Shown here one piece after another: positions 43,410 through 57,507 of a DNA stretch of 64,000 nucleotides. Location of the stretch: positions 104,150 to 168,149 of the forward strand of contig OENT01000185.1 of assembly GCA_900239685.1 (NCBI GenBank), in the 5' to 3' direction. How positions within the stretch are numbered: the first letter of the stretch is position 1; each line of letters begins with the position of its first letter. The stretch is from Rotaria macrura. Lineage: Eukaryota > Rotifera > Eurotatoria > Philodinida > Philodinidae. Under the pieces are notes generated by a model. It was not told the DNA's origin, searched no databases, and was given only the letters and a program-made list of their open reading frames with translations. The position numbers and the translations under genes were made by a program.

Positions 43410-44785
43410 ACTTGATAGAAAATGTCATGATGCCTTGGGAACTATCTTTCTCTTTAGGAAAAGTCTTTTCTCTAACGTTCTATTGCATAAAAATATACTT
43501 GATAGATTCATGTTCTAGTTAAAAAAAGACCAAGATTAAAATTAAAATGAGCATATTACTGATCTCTTCTTCAAAGATGTGTACATGTACAGCACTGTTG
43601 TGTCGATTCATTTTCACCTTTGACATATAAAAAAGCCATCAATAAGATATCATTTTGATAGCTACTATATATTAAGTTTATAAAAGATTCCTGTTGTTAA
43701 GAACTATACAAAATCAATTAGTTTTGATGTATGCTCTACAAGACATGCACAAATAGACGACCTATTCATCATAATCAAGTAGTTGTGTGATATACAATTA
43801 CTTTGTATTTCATTAAAGATCTAGCACCATCATCACAATGTTCAACGACAAAGACAAGTATTATTATTATTATTATTGTAATTGAAAATGATACAGGGAA
43901 AAAATGGGCAATACCGATACTTGCAAGATCATTTTATGGTCCGAACAAGCAGCGAGAACAATGAAATCATTCGTCTACATATGTATTATAGCAAAAATCA
44001 TTCATATTCTTTTTTGGCTTCAATTAATTGCTTATCCAACAATATCGTGATGGTCAATACAATGGTTGTATGCTTATTTAATGACTGACTTATAACTATG
44101 ATTACTTCGATTCTTTTTACTCTATGCTTATCGATAGTGGCCAATATGTGTACCACATGTTTTTCATACGATTGTTTGTTACAGTGAAGCCATACTTGAT
44201 AACTATCTTGATCTTTTACAAAGTTACATTCTTTTGGCATCAAACACCTGTCGATACTTACAAATTGCTCATAATCATAATGCTTATGCTTCAAATCGTC
44301 CAGTCTTAGTTATGGTTCACTTTCCTATCTATGTTCTGCTGTTGTTTCGTCATATCATGACGATTAGATTTTGGTTGGACTGTACTTCAAAATCCACCTG
44401 ATGATGCATGCGGCTCTCCGGCTAAGTCACTCCCAATCAGAATCATGTTTCTTCTCCAATCTTATTTCATACCAGTGATATTGACTCTAGTCTTTCTATC
44501 AACCAGTTTAAACAATGTCCGTAATATTGTTGGGATTTGAGTACTACGAATTGTCGACACAAGAAAAAAGTATCATCGACAACTACTAATACAATTAAAT
44601 GCATTTTATTCAGTTTAGATTCTATTATAGTCATCACATATTCATATATTTCCATTCTATTATAAGAACAGTAGAATTGGTTCAATCACACAGAAACTAA
44701 ACTACATTAGTACAACTCTGGATCCAATAGTAATAGTTGTACTTGATGTAAGATTTTTACAAGGATAGTGATCGGCTGGTAATTA
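43410..44785. other. Gene-free AT-rich stretch
   Basis: Contains an ATT trinucleotide microsatellite near 43859-43876. No gene, RNA or element recognised. Confidence 0.4.
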
Positions 44786-44793
44786 TTTGAAAA

Positions 44794-45414
44794 TAGGGAT
44801 GCACCGATTCCTACACTATGCTTTTAAAAATGACATTCTTTAGTCATAAAGAATTGTGCTATACACGCTTTTTTGACATTGGTTTCGACCAGTTTTTCGT
44901 GCTCTATCTGAACTAGCCGACAAAATTCATCCTTTGTAAAATAAACCTTTCGGAATTGGTGTGGAATCGGTCGAAAAGTGAAAATTTAGAGATTTTTTCG
45001 ACCGATTCCAACTGAATTACAGATTTATCTTTCGTATTAGAATATTTCTGGGCATAGATTTAAAAAGAGCAATCAAAACTGAGCAGATNNNNNNNNNNNN
45101 NNNNNNNNNNNNNNNNNNNATCTGCTCAGTTTTGATTGCTCTTTTTAAATCTATGCCCAGAAATATTCTAATACGAAAGATAAATCTGTAATTCAGTTGG
45201 AATCGGTCGAAAAAATCTCTAAATTTTCACTTTTCGACCGATTCCACACCGATTCCGAAAGGTTTATTTTACAAAGGATGAGTTTTGTCGGCTAGTTCAG
45301 ATAGAGCACGAAAAATTGGTCAAAACCAATGTCAAAAAAGCGTGTATAGCACAATTCTTTATGACTAAAGAATGTCATTTTTAAAAGCATAGTGTAGGAA
45401 TCGGTGCATCCCTA
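44794..45414. mobile_element. hAT-type hairpin element with an assembly gap at its tip
   Basis: Inverted ends TAGGGATGCACCGATTCC. A perfect 8-bp duplication, tttgaaaa, stands at 44786-44793 and 45415-45422. The arms (44794-45088 and 45120-45414, 295 bp each) are near-identical reverse complements. The 31 unknown bases at 45089-45119 lie exactly at the centre. Each arm holds a smaller palindrome around GGAATCGGTCGAAAA. There is no transposase, although the gap could hide extra sequence. Confidence 0.9.
45089..45119. other. Assembly gap (31 N)
   Basis: Unresolved bases at the centre of the hAT-type palindrome. The true size of the loop is unknown. Confidence 0.98.
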
Positions 45415-45422
45415 TTTGAAAA

Positions 45423-47151
45423 CATATATAAGACAATATTAGCCGACACATGTTCCGGCAATATCATCGATGAATTCATTCGAACGAGTCACTGAAGTAA
45501 ATGAAGACAATAAATAACAATATTACTGTATCGGAGTGCTCTCAAGTGATCATTCGCCTAGGACACCCGATTTCAAGTGACACATCATTTCTAATGGTCT
45601 CCTTTTGTGTATGCTGATGAATTACCTTTTAGATTTTCAATTGAATAATGCGGTTTCCATAATATGAGTTTTTTTTATAATCAAACAAATCTATCCGAAA
45701 TCGAAACAAATAGATGAAAATCTTGCAAGTCAAAAGCTGAAGATTTAACAAAATTTGTTACTATCTTATACATGCTCTATTCTAATGACCAAGAGAAATC
45801 TATACTTATAGGATAGGTTTCAATCATTTGAATATATTATATTGATTTTCAAACGATTCGCATTTAATTGATCTTTTGTTTAGATGTTTTTCAGAATTAA
45901 ATATGCTTCAGATTCTAGTTGAGAACAAGTAAATGTATCTTTTGAATTTAGCTCTTCGTAAAACACCTACCAGAGAAAAACCTGATAAGATTCTCAAGCA
46001 GTGTCATTCAACTAAAGACATGAAACGATCTATGCCATCTCTAGCATGACGAATTCTTCAGTATGCTCTTAACTGTACATATTCATGTATTCCATATTTC
46101 AATTTTTGAAGATTTAAACAGATTAGATATAGTATGAAAAATTGTAAAATCATGTAATTTGAAATTATTGTTATTCAATCATAAACACATATGATTTTAG
46201 AAGCCGAGACTGCTCCATCAGCACTGAAAACAACTCGCTCGTATGTAGTCTAGAAGAGAACCAATGTTAGACAGTCCTATATATATATATATTGACGATT
46301 TTGGATTGAAGATCATTTCTTTGGCCTGAACGTCGTTTCAGATATTTTCAAGTTGGCTGCTTATCTATCAGTAACATTCGTATTGTAATCAAGCATGTTG
46401 AAATTCTGTCTCCGTTATTGTTTAAAAAAACACAAGCTTATTTTTATTCTGAACATTTTAATGGTGAATTCATCTATATAAAAAGGTGAAACTGAGTTTG
46501 AGAGCAAAGAAACAGTTGTGCAATAGCGATTACCAAAACGTTCACTGCACTTACGAACGAATATTTGATTACCGATATTAAAAATAAATAAAATTTCTTG
46601 TATGTGGAAGTAAAATCTTGAGCATATTATTTCAAGTCTTTTCTTTTTGTTATTCTTAAGCACTTCATACACATACTTCAATCACAAGTCGAATAAACTT
46701 TTCATCTAGATATTATGTTCGGTTATCTTTTAATAAAAGTGAATAGTATACTGTGTTTTATCATCTACGATAGACTTAAATAAGAATATTCAGATTTTAC
46801 ATTTTCAAAGAAGAAAAACGAGTATTCCACTTGATTAAGATATATATATATATATATATATGGCAAACACTATCTGACTAAATCATTACAAGGAAAAGAA
46901 AACAAAACTCGATAGATACAAAATTGATTCACTAGAAAAAAATCGCTGCTATGCTCACAATAGCCCACCTTGTATTTGCATAAAAAGAGAGATTCAATAC
47001 AAGAGACAGAGAAAAAACAGAAGAAAGTAACAGTTAAAATTTACGAATGCCTGAGACATTCAATAATACTGTGTCGGAAGCTTAGATGTTTTTATTAAGC
47101 AGCTAAAATAGTAAAGAAAAATTTAGCATGAAAAATAAAAAATTTTCAATC
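45423..47151. other. Gene-free stretch downstream of the dystrobrevin-like gene
   Basis: AT-rich with TA microsatellites (about 46279-46291 and 46840-46861). An AATAAA on the minus strand at 47091-47096 is about 55 bp past the stop of the neighbouring gene. A minus-strand frame at 46415-46681 is unrecognised and not called. Confidence 0.5.
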
Positions 47152-50100
47152 TTATTCTATGAGTTTACTTGATGAATTTCCATCAAATTGAGCAAGTGCT
47201 ACTCGTAATTCTTGTAATTCACTTCCAATGAAGTCATAAACCAGTGCACGAGATGTGTTACTTTGATGACGCTGTTTCGGTGGCAATGGGGGTTGATAAT
47301 TATCCGCATCGTCATCATTCATCTGATCATTAGGTGGCAATTGATAGTGTTCAGAATGAACTAATTCAACTGTATATTGTTTTGTTACTGAAGATTTTTT
47401 CCCCGGTGTGTGTTGTTTTGGCATGAGTATTGGTGCATCATCATTCGGTAACTGTGTTCGATTAGGAGATGCAATTTTCTTTTGTTTAACATTAACATAA
47501 TTATTGTCTTGCATTATTGGTTTTTTAATTCTAATGGGTGACAATGATCGATCTCGTTCTAAGAGCGGTTCACTGTCGGTTAATTTTTTCTTCAATGGTG
47601 ACGTTAGTTTTTTCTTTTGCTGTTCGACAGGAACATTATCATAGCCAATTAATGGAATTTTTTGTTCGTTATTTTCATGCGTGCTAAAAACAATAAACGA
47701 AAATAAGCATTGAGACGCTTTGATTGAAAATTTTCATACTTTTTAGATGATGATGTTCCATTGGATTCACTCTTCGGAATTGCTCGATAGATTTCTTGAA
47801 GTTGAGCCTAGAGAAGGAGAGACATGCATTTTTATTGGGTAATAGAACGTAGAAACGAGTACTTTTTTCACAGATTGCTCTTGACGATCTAATGAATGGT
47901 GCCCATTAGTTACAAGTTGACCTGAGCTGCTGATTGATGAACTGGCTGGTGTATCAGAGCTAAAGAATGAAATTTATTAAAATACTTCCATGTTAAATTG
48001 AATACATTGAAAATTCTTAGTGTCATAACATAATCTTTCATTTAATAAGACATGAACTCAAACATAAAAGCACAATTTGAACAGTTTGAATTTATTGGAT
48101 TGATTTACAACACTATACGTCAATAGACTATAAAAAACAATGTTACTCTTCAATAGAAACATGAAGAATGATCAATCTAATAAGAGATTGAAAAATATGA
48201 ACAAGTAATTCAAACTTCGTCTCTTTGAATTTTATTGCGTTTTTGTTTGACAATAAAATGCCGCCTAACAGAATTGTTGAAACGCTTCTTGATTTCCATT
48301 CGTACCACTCTTCTCTAGTTCAACTATCAATTCTGATGGAAACATGTTGGGTCTTGTTATTATATAGATAAGATTTTGTCTAAAAAAAAACTTACTATGA
48401 AAATCTAGCAGGGTTTAGATGATAAATCCGATAAGATCTTCAATAAAATTTCATGGTTCTATGAGATATTTCAGATAGCTTACAAAGTTCTTTGTCAAAA
48501 ACGAACAAGATTCGAACTCGAATGATGCCTGCCTGATTTTCGGTATCAAATATTTTCATTTCTAGATAACATTTATTTCAGTTATGAAAATGTCAAACAC
48601 TGGACATTTTTTAATTATTAGATTATAGAACTAATCGATAAGACGTGATTCATGCTTACAATGATTTTGATCGTTCAATCGTAAGATAACGTTCCTTTCT
48701 TCGTAGTTCACGTTTTCCAATTTTCAGTTTAACGAATTCCAAAAATGCTTTCAAATCTTCAAATGGTGTTACCTATGAAAATCAATACAATGAAATGTAA
48801 ATTGTGTTCATCTATCAGGATTTTTCTTTTATTTCGCGTACTTGTTTACAATACTCTTCAATTGGATGACTACCATCATGTTTTTTCGCATGATCACCCG
48901 TAAAAAAGCATGTTTGACAAAGATCATAATTGAAACATCGAAGACATCGATATCTAAAGCATAGCATCGTACATCATTTTACTTTTTCTGTTCTCGTCTG
49001 TACCTCATGCCAATCACAGGATAAGCCTTACAAGTGTCACATTGTGCTTCATGACGAACTAAGAGGAAAAAAACAAAACGCATTTTTTTGTTTTATTGAG
49101 AATATAATATCAAGAAACAAATGTACCTGTTTCAGTTGCAATTAAGCGATGTAATGTTGGCAACCATACTAATGTTTGTGGTTCTCGACTCATCCAGTTA
49201 ACAAATATATCTTCACGAATAATACCATCATGAGTCTAATTATATGGAAATAAATGGCATGTCCGTATCTGACAATTTCTTCTTACATGATCAAGACAAC
49301 TTTGAACACAACCTGGTATGTTATCCAGATGAAATGAATCAACATTATCAAAATGATTTGGTAACTGAATGAAATAAAAACAAAAAATACAGGAATGTTT
49401 GAATATGATTTACATTAGATGAATTTTACTTTTAATAAAATTACAAATAGTTCGGTTAATTTTCCTTGTGATGCGATGACATTCGGCGAAGTTATTTGTC
49501 GAAAAAAGCCTTTAATTAATTGTTCGTTTTTATTTCTTTCGAATGACAAATACAATAAGACGTTATTTTTTTATACATACATCGATATTTTTCAGGCAAT
49601 TTTGCATTTGATAACGCAAATAGAACAATTTTAAAAGCATTGAGATCGAAATCTTCATCTTTTTTTCTTCAATCGAAAAATGAAAATCACAAGGAATTTT
49701 TTTTCAAAAAAAAAGCAAACGGCATATAAATTTTTATACGTATGAAGAACTTCACAAAGAAGTCTTAATAATGTATCAATAATTTCATCCATCGTTGATT
49801 CATTAAAATGATACGATGATATAAGTTGATAAATAGCTGTCAAAGCCTTTCGTGCATTTTCATATGTTATTATTGTTGTTTCAACACCAAAATGTAATTG
49901 ATGAGTGTTAAATGCTCGTACAAGAATATTATAGTCAACATAAGTGACTAAATCATCAAGAGGGATTCAAATGCAGTTCTTTTATCTATAAACTTACGTT
50001 TGAGATATTTTTGTAGTACACGAAGTTTACATGCTACACGATATGCAGCAAATTTAATTGATGATAATGGTTCTGAGAAGAAAAAAAAGAAGCAACACTG

Positions 50101-50317
50101 AATTAATAAAATTTGCTAGAGAAAGAAAAAGACGAACCGAGTCGTTGAACAATTTTATCATATAGTGTTTCACTAGAAGTGAGAATAAACGAACAGAATA
50201 AATCATTCAAGATAACATATATATATATATATATTTATTTATTTATTTATTTATTTACTCTTTTTCATCGTTGGTTGCAACTGTATTAGTTGTTTCTTCT
50301 TGTTCTGTACTTGTCAT
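47152..50317 (-). CDS. Dystrobrevin/dystrophin-family EF-hand and ZZ zinc-finger protein, 14 exons, 568 aa
   Basis: Exons in coding order: 50317-50259, 50172-50138, 50072-49998, 49947-49740, 49666-49581, 49509-49430, 49364-49287, 49235-49127, 49058-49004, 48953-48842, 48772-48660, 47959-47863, 47807-47740, 47683-47152; phases agree. The family links the cytoskeleton to the dystroglycan complex under the plasma membrane. Seen in order: EF-hand region 1 with [21 protein letters not shown]-hand region 2 with LPEKYRCFFRQITS; the conserved [17 protein letters not shown]; then a ZZ finger with CDTC, RCLRC, DLCQTC and late histidines (GSHPIEEYC). There are no actin-binding, spectrin or WW domains. 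Starting right at the EF region gives a dystrobrevin-like layout, though the ZZ finger reads more like dystrophin. The C-terminal third is Pro/Lys-rich with PPLPPKQR and only a weak coiled coil. Introns are mostly 40-75 bp, with one of about 700 bp. Confidence 0.88.
50210..50256. repeat. TA and ATTT microsatellites in intron 1 of the dystrobrevin-like gene
   Basis: (TA)n is followed by (ATTT)n immediately after the first exon (read on the minus strand). The donor GTAAATAAAT lies at the edge of the ATTT tract. Confidence 0.85.
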
Positions 50318-53300
50318 CGTTAGATTGAACGATTGAATGTGGTTTCATTGAACAGTTATGAGTATTTTGTTTATTTATTTTATAAGTGCCTAATCATTAA
50401 TTATGTTTTACATGAGAAATGTTACTTGTGCGTTTCGAATGAAAATCGTTTTTTCGTTGATTACTTCAGTGTCAGAAACAAATAAATTATTGTTTAATCA
50501 CAATATTAAGCGACATCTTAAGGAAAGTTGCGTTGCTAAGGAACGAAGTACAATAGATTATTACGGTAGATCTTTTATCAAGTTAGGCAGTCTTATTAAG
50601 CTTTGCTGCAATGCTTCATACAGATTCATCGTATTGAACTTCGATAAATCAAATCAAAAATATAAGATTGACATGTCATTGATGATATTGAAACTTAATT
50701 ACGAAAATAACACCTTCTAAATCTTATTCTTTTAAAACGATCCAGTACGAAGACACGAAGAAGGAAGTGTTATGCTAAATTTATGGAAGCATAAGGTAAC
50801 TGGGATGAGTATGCCGCTAATGGAAAAATTTTCTTCAAAATTTGATTTGCATCTGAAAAAAGTTTGCCTTTGCTAGAAGAATAAGACAATTATCACCGCT
50901 CCTTATGTTCAATGAGAACACGGCGAAAATGAATAGAAAGACATAATGCATGAATTAGCACAAGGAAACCTAAGGACTATCAAGAAAGTTTGCATTTCTT
51001 TTCAAAACATTTCCTTGAGACTTTATAATTGTGCTCCTATATACATGTGCGTTCACAGTCACAAGTAGATTCCCCACCTTAATAATAATAGTTCAGTATC
51101 AATTCCTTAATATACATGTCTGATTTACGCTGTGCTCTTCATCAAAATTCAAAATAGTGGTTCGTATTCAATTGTTTTTACTTGAAAGATATCGTCAAAA
51201 TTTTTTATCAGAAATCATAAGTTACTTTTGTTTTCATTTGAAAATTCTACTGATTCAATAGTAGATATTCGCCGCTATTCAGAATGCTGTTCGATTGAAA
51301 CTATGTTGTTCGTATATATTTTAATGAACTATGAATACCTTGATAACGACTCAACTTCATCATTATCAACAGACTGTATTTTAAGCATATCTTTTCCGAG
51401 AATACCGTGTAATATTTCTCAAACTCATCATGTACATCAAAATACACTCTATAGTGATGGTATTGGAGATAGGGGATATATTTTCATGAGAAAAGCCTGT
51501 TGGAAAATGTTTATGTCCTGTCATTGATTTTATCTTAAACTAAACCTAGGAGAACAGCATTTTCATGCTGTGTATGTATGGAATTATAGATTCCTGTGCT
51601 TTTGTTTGGATGCTGAAGCAATGAACGAAAATCTGAAATTAATAAAAGAAACGATTCACATCGAGACATATCAATAAGCTAAATTTACATTACAAGACTG
51701 CAAATCAGTTTTACTGATTATCATACATACTAGCATGAACGATAACATTACGTAAAAGGAGGGGAAGAATGTAGGATCTAATTTCCGATCATTTGAAAGC
51801 TGGACATATATGACATGAAGTCTTGTACAATAATGTTATGAAAGCAATAAATATGTTTCTGCGCACTCGAGGATATTTTAATCCAAGTCGTTCAATTTAT
51901 TAAGTTTTTATTTTTCATTTTCAAATTAATACGTACTAATTTATTAGTTTGAGATCTTGTATTTGATGACGATATAAATTTTCTACGTAAAAAATTGAAA
52001 ATATAACACGAGTAGGCTATGAAACTAATTTGTTATGAATAACAAATTATCATTATTTCGTCGATCAAAATTTAGTTTTGGTTGATCAAGTCTATTCGCA
52101 TGTGCCACAGCTAGATCAATAATATGAACAGATTTTTGACGAATGATCATTTGTTTGCATCATCTTTTGTTGCTCATTGTCAGTATCAAAAGACATGTCG
52201 AGATGAGTTAATATGAGAAGTTGCAAGAGACTTGTTATTAGCATTGGCAAATAGAAATTAAGCAAGTGATTTCTATGATTATATATTCGTTGATCTCATC
52301 GTCTGTATTAGAATGTGCAAACGAAGAGAAATAGAGATCATCACGTTTTTCTCTATTATTTTCGATGAATCCTTGATGTGTGCACCATGCATATTTAAAA
52401 AATTCTGATTTAATGTGCGTGTTTATAACGAGCAGTGCTCTCACTTTGTAATTCAAATTACCTTTTTTTTTATTCGCGCAGTTTTTTTAAAGCCTTAACA
52501 TCTCTGATTGCGTAATAAGTATTATATTTTTGTAAAAAAAAGTGTCAAAAAGTACAAAGAAAATTTAGTCATCGATTATCTTTTCATATTTTATGTTAGA
52601 CGAACAGTATAGACAATACTCTTAAACTACTCCAATAACAGGTGCATTGAGTATTAAAATTAAAGAGTATAAATTTTCCTAGACAAGAGCATACGAATCT
52701 TTTTTCCGATAAACTATAACTCTTAGAAACGACCTCTGTGTCGTGCTATAACATATTTTGAAAATGCAGTATCTTAGTAATAAGAACCTATGAGTCTGAA
52801 CTCGTTTCAGGATATTCATAACTAAAACCTTCAGCAGGAGATAAACAATGTTGATTCAAGAAAGACTTGACACTGAGACAATATCTCATGTTAATCAAAG
52901 TAAATATAACCGAAACGGTTTCAAATTTTATTCGAGAGAAGTAAAACTGAATGTATTAGCTTAATTTGTTCTTTTACTAATCCTGTTCCGGTAAGTAACA
53001 GTCTGTGATCGACAAGAATGGAAAGACAAGTTACATTATAATTTATGATCATTAAACATTGCATCAACTTCAGATTTGTTTTCTATTAAAAAGCAAATAA
53101 TACTCTATTGATCTAGTTTATCTAAATAAGTCTTTTCACTAATTTGATAACAATATACACCATATGGCAGAACAAATATTGGAAAAAGAAACAAGCCAAA
53201 CATCACTTATTAATGCAGAAAGAATGAATTAAGTAACGAGTTTTTATGTAGAAGAGTCCACTTAATACGTCTAGATAGAAAAGAAAATTTGAAATATGAT

Positions 53301-56300
53301 ATCATCAGTAAAAATCTTCTTAATCGCTCCTATTCAACGTTGAAGCTGACCGTCTCAGAGTATCTACCCACGAAACATATGCATATTCATTATCGCTGCA
53401 ACTATGGAAAGTAAATTAACTGTTGAATGGAGCTGTTTTCTTTTCATCCTATCCAACAGAATTAACCATAATAAATACAAGTCTTCTGTCGATTTTGCTT
53501 CAATTGAATTCAACTTTCTCATTCAATTCACCTGAATCGAAATTATTTTCCTCGCAGCGTTCAGACTTTGAAAAAAATGTTTAAAAAAAGTCGTATGACC
53601 TGATGTAATAGTAAAACACTAATCCCTATCGACAACAAATTACTTCTCGTAGATCAAGATTATGACATAGTTATCTTCTGTAGCTAATATATTTCTCCTG
53701 AATGTTGTCAATTATATCAAAAAACTTTTCATGCCATGCGAATGTGTGTTTGTTTTTACTGTGATAAAATCTAATTAAGCACAATGTTCAATTATTTTCT
53801 TTTCTACTTTTATTTCTTCAACTAAACTAATCGATTGATCATAAGTATAATTTAACTGGAATTGTTTCCTGTCACATCATTCCTTTAGAACTTCATCAAA
53901 TAAAATCAAAATCAATATATCATGCGAATCTTTTACGGCTATGTTTTAATGAAATAAATCATAGATTATTCATGTTATTTTACTTTTGGCAGAGTTCATT
54001 CAAATAAATAATTGCAGTGTATGTCATCTCAATTACCATGATTCAAATAAAAGAAAAAGAAATGGGCGGCGACTGATAAAGTTCATTGTAGGTTATAGTA
54101 TAAGCAAGCATTCTCATATATAAAATTATAAAGATAAAACAAAAAATCAAATAACCTCGTATGTCAATAGAGCTAATGGTACTTGATTTGCTAAACGAAC
54201 ATGCATACACAAAAAAAATCAAGAACGTGCTTTTGTTACTGAACAATTATCATATTTTTTATGCAAATTCTTTCTGAATAAATGTATACATGAGCAAGAC
54301 AAGGCAAAGGCGCTCGTGTCAGCTAGACTTATTTTCATCTTTATGTTGATTGAAAGACGAGTAGTCATAGTAGTATTTCGTATAATCATTAAGCATCGTC
54401 TATTTACTCGGCTTTTGTCTTTTTCATCACCATTACCACCATTTGTACACAAAGTCCTCTTATTTGCTTGCTCTTTGGTTTATTGTCTTGTGCGTTCGAT
54501 ATGTCTCATTCTTTTTTCTCGTCTCTTATTGCTCCATGTTTGTGTAGGCCAAATATGTCTCATGTCTCTCCTTCTCTGTCTCTTTCCCTCTTGCATTCAT
54601 TCGATTTTTTAGTCCTCTTATTTCTTTTCCTTTCAAATCAACGTATTGTTGAAAAAGAATATATATACTTTGAAGCTTACGATACTATAATTCGTTTGTG
54701 TCTCGCTATCTTGTATTGTTACGATGCATTCAACTGCCATGGATAGTAATAGCAATTTTCTTTATTTGAAGGTATGTCTGTTTAGAGCTTATTCTTTGTT
54801 GAAATAGGATCTACCCGCAGCCGCATATGCAGAATGAGAAAAGCAGCAGTTCGAGTCGTCAATATAGTAAAAGAAAGTAAAAAAAGTCGTAGTCTTCTTT
54901 TTTTTTATATATAGATTTTATTTCTTTCTTTTTCTCTCTCATAGTTGTCCGCTACTTTTTTTTCTTTCGAGGATAATAAAGTCGACTTAGTTCCAACTTC
55001 ATTCTTTTGTATGTTGTCGTCGTTTTTCTTCTTAATTGTATGTGTCACAACGCTTAAATGATAACATGGGTCAATTGTAGTAGCAACTAGGTATCGAACA
55101 CTAAACAAGAACAAAAAACATTTCTCTAAAGTGATTCAATCCATTGCTGCTGTTGAAAGTCATCGTAAGTAAAAAAAAATTGTTTATGGGAGAAAGAAAT
55201 TCGTATTCAGAATGAGATGCCTGTGATACGCTTTATCTACATTGGCAAATATATTCCCTATGTGTAATGCTTGACGATCAGATCGATTATGCAAATCAAA
55301 AATTGACTTGAGCATATATTTACTGAGAAGCAAAAAAAGAATTTTTCTCCTTCAGTCGTCTTCTATCCCATCGATTTCAACTGATCTGATCATAACACGC
55401 TAATAAATAATAATTAATCGTTACTTCAAACATATTGAATTGATTTGCTTTTGTCACACGTTGATGTTGCGGAAATTTATGTGCTCGTTTCATTGTATCA
55501 AGATGGATGTACAGAAACTCGTTTCTTTTTGCAGCATAGATGTAGTCGCTTAATGGGAGATATACGAGTAGCCATCTTTGGTTTACCGTAACAAACATAG
55601 TAATTGCTGAGAACGGAAACCGACTTATCGACATACTAATATATAGCTATATATAATTTTACATTATAATTATTTCCTTTCTTTTTTTTTTCACCCATGT
55701 CTCGTTACATTATTATTTCTCATCAAAAGACTTTCCTGTCGTTATTGAGTAGACGTGTATAAAATCTTTAGTTGTCATTATCAATAGCTTATGGCATTTC
55801 CACGTTTTTTTTATTGCTGTTTAAATGAAACAAACCGACAGTAAGGATAAGAACATAAGTTTTTTTTAAACATTTTTTTTCCTTCGTTTATTTCCTTTCT
55901 TCTCCTATCTGATCGTTATTCTTTATCTCAATTTCTATATAACAAAGAGAGGTAAAGTGTAGCAATAGTTAACAACCAGAAAAAAAACACTTGCATGTAA
56001 CCGTGAGTGCTTAATGGATGTTTTGATTATCATAGAACTATGTGAACGATTCGTTTTTCTTCTTGTTTTGTATATGTTTGTGTCAATAAGAAAATCCTGA
56101 AATCGGAAGAATAAGAAATGAGTCTGCGTTTCCGATAGTGTATTGAGCCCTTTCATCAACTATTTGAGATCGATTGTAAATGTCGGATCATGACCAATAT
56201 AATCGATCTTTCGCCTAAGTGAATAAGCGGATCATCACATTTATCATTCAGAAGTAAAAATGCATCGCATTTGTATAGAACGACTCTTTCGTGAAATTGC

Positions 56301-57501
56301 TTCAAGTTTGTCCTTAGTTATGGCTGCAGTATTTAAAAAATAGATTTTCTTTATCAATAAGTTGATAATTTGAATTCGAAGAAAAGATAATACGTTTTAT
56401 AGACACTTAAAATGTTGATGCCTGATTTTTTTTATTGCTTTCGGCATGCTATTTCACAATCAGAGACTTGTTCTATTCTTTGGTTAATCTTGTTTAAGAA
56501 TGAAAAAAAGAAAAGGATAAAAAAACCGTAAAGAATATTTTTTTTACACAATCATAAAATGGAAGAGAACAAGATTTATATTTATAAATCTGCAAAAGTG
56601 TGTAGGACGAGAGAGAAATAGAATGACAGGTGTGTGTATGTGTGCTCTTTCATCATTTTTCTTCTTGCACCAATAATATCAGATGTATGTGTGTGCGTCA
56701 GTAAAAACGAGAGTACGTGTGTTACATGAAAGTATAATATATAAAGTTTTTGACAACTACGAAAAGTACACATTTTTCACCTTCGACAGATTAAGTCATA
56801 ATTTATCATATCCTATTCAATGATTTTCATAAGCGTAGCTCAACATGCTCTTGATGGTACACTTGTTTATGGTCATCATGAACAAAATACAATAAATTAT
56901 CAACCTTTTGACTCTTCAACTAAGTATTTAGCCTGTAGAATTCAACGGCTATATGATCATCTCGCTTCAATGGCAAGTCATCGATATACGAATTTGATTG
57001 TTTGTATTTCATTTGCTATTGATTGGGATTGAGAAAGAAAAAGAGAAGAAATGCATTTGACAGTTTTCATACTCAGCATTGACCCTATTCTCACTCTCTC
57101 TCTCCCCTTCTTTGTGTCTTTTGTATTTGTTTTGTTTAATTAGAACAGAAGCTCAAATATCGGAACAAGAATAAGTCTACAGTAAACGAATGGGCAACGC
57201 CCCTTACTCTAACAACCGTTCCTTCTTTTCGTACTGATTAAATAATAAATAAAGAGTGACTCTTGCACATAGGATACTGCACTTCTAGCAACAATAATCA
57301 AATAAATTTCGAATAAATCAAAAAAGAGAATAAGTGTGTGAAATAGAAAGAAAAGAATCGAAATTCGAATAGGATTTCAGATGATTTGGATGTATAAATA
57401 TAAATATATATATATATGTATATGTATACATAAAGAATTATTGAGAGGAAGTCAATACATACGTACGTGATTTCTCATATATTTTTTCTCTTCTTTTTTA
57501 G
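50318..57501. other. Divergent spacer between the dystrobrevin-like and PTBP-like genes
   Basis: About 7 kb, AT-rich, with promoters presumably at both ends. Short open frames at 50403-50720, 51228-51527 and 56820-57032 (all +) have no recognised domains. The last (QHALDGTLVYGHHEQ) is coding-like and close to the PTBP-like start, so it could be an unrecognised exon. Pyrimidine-rich patches (54400-54640) and TA runs occur. Confidence 0.4.
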
Positions 57502-57507
57502 CGATCC

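Noticed and set aside
48500..48540. ATTCGAACTCG stretch resembling a tRNA T-arm
   Set aside because: Lies in an intron of the dystrobrevin-like gene and lacks the other tRNA arms.
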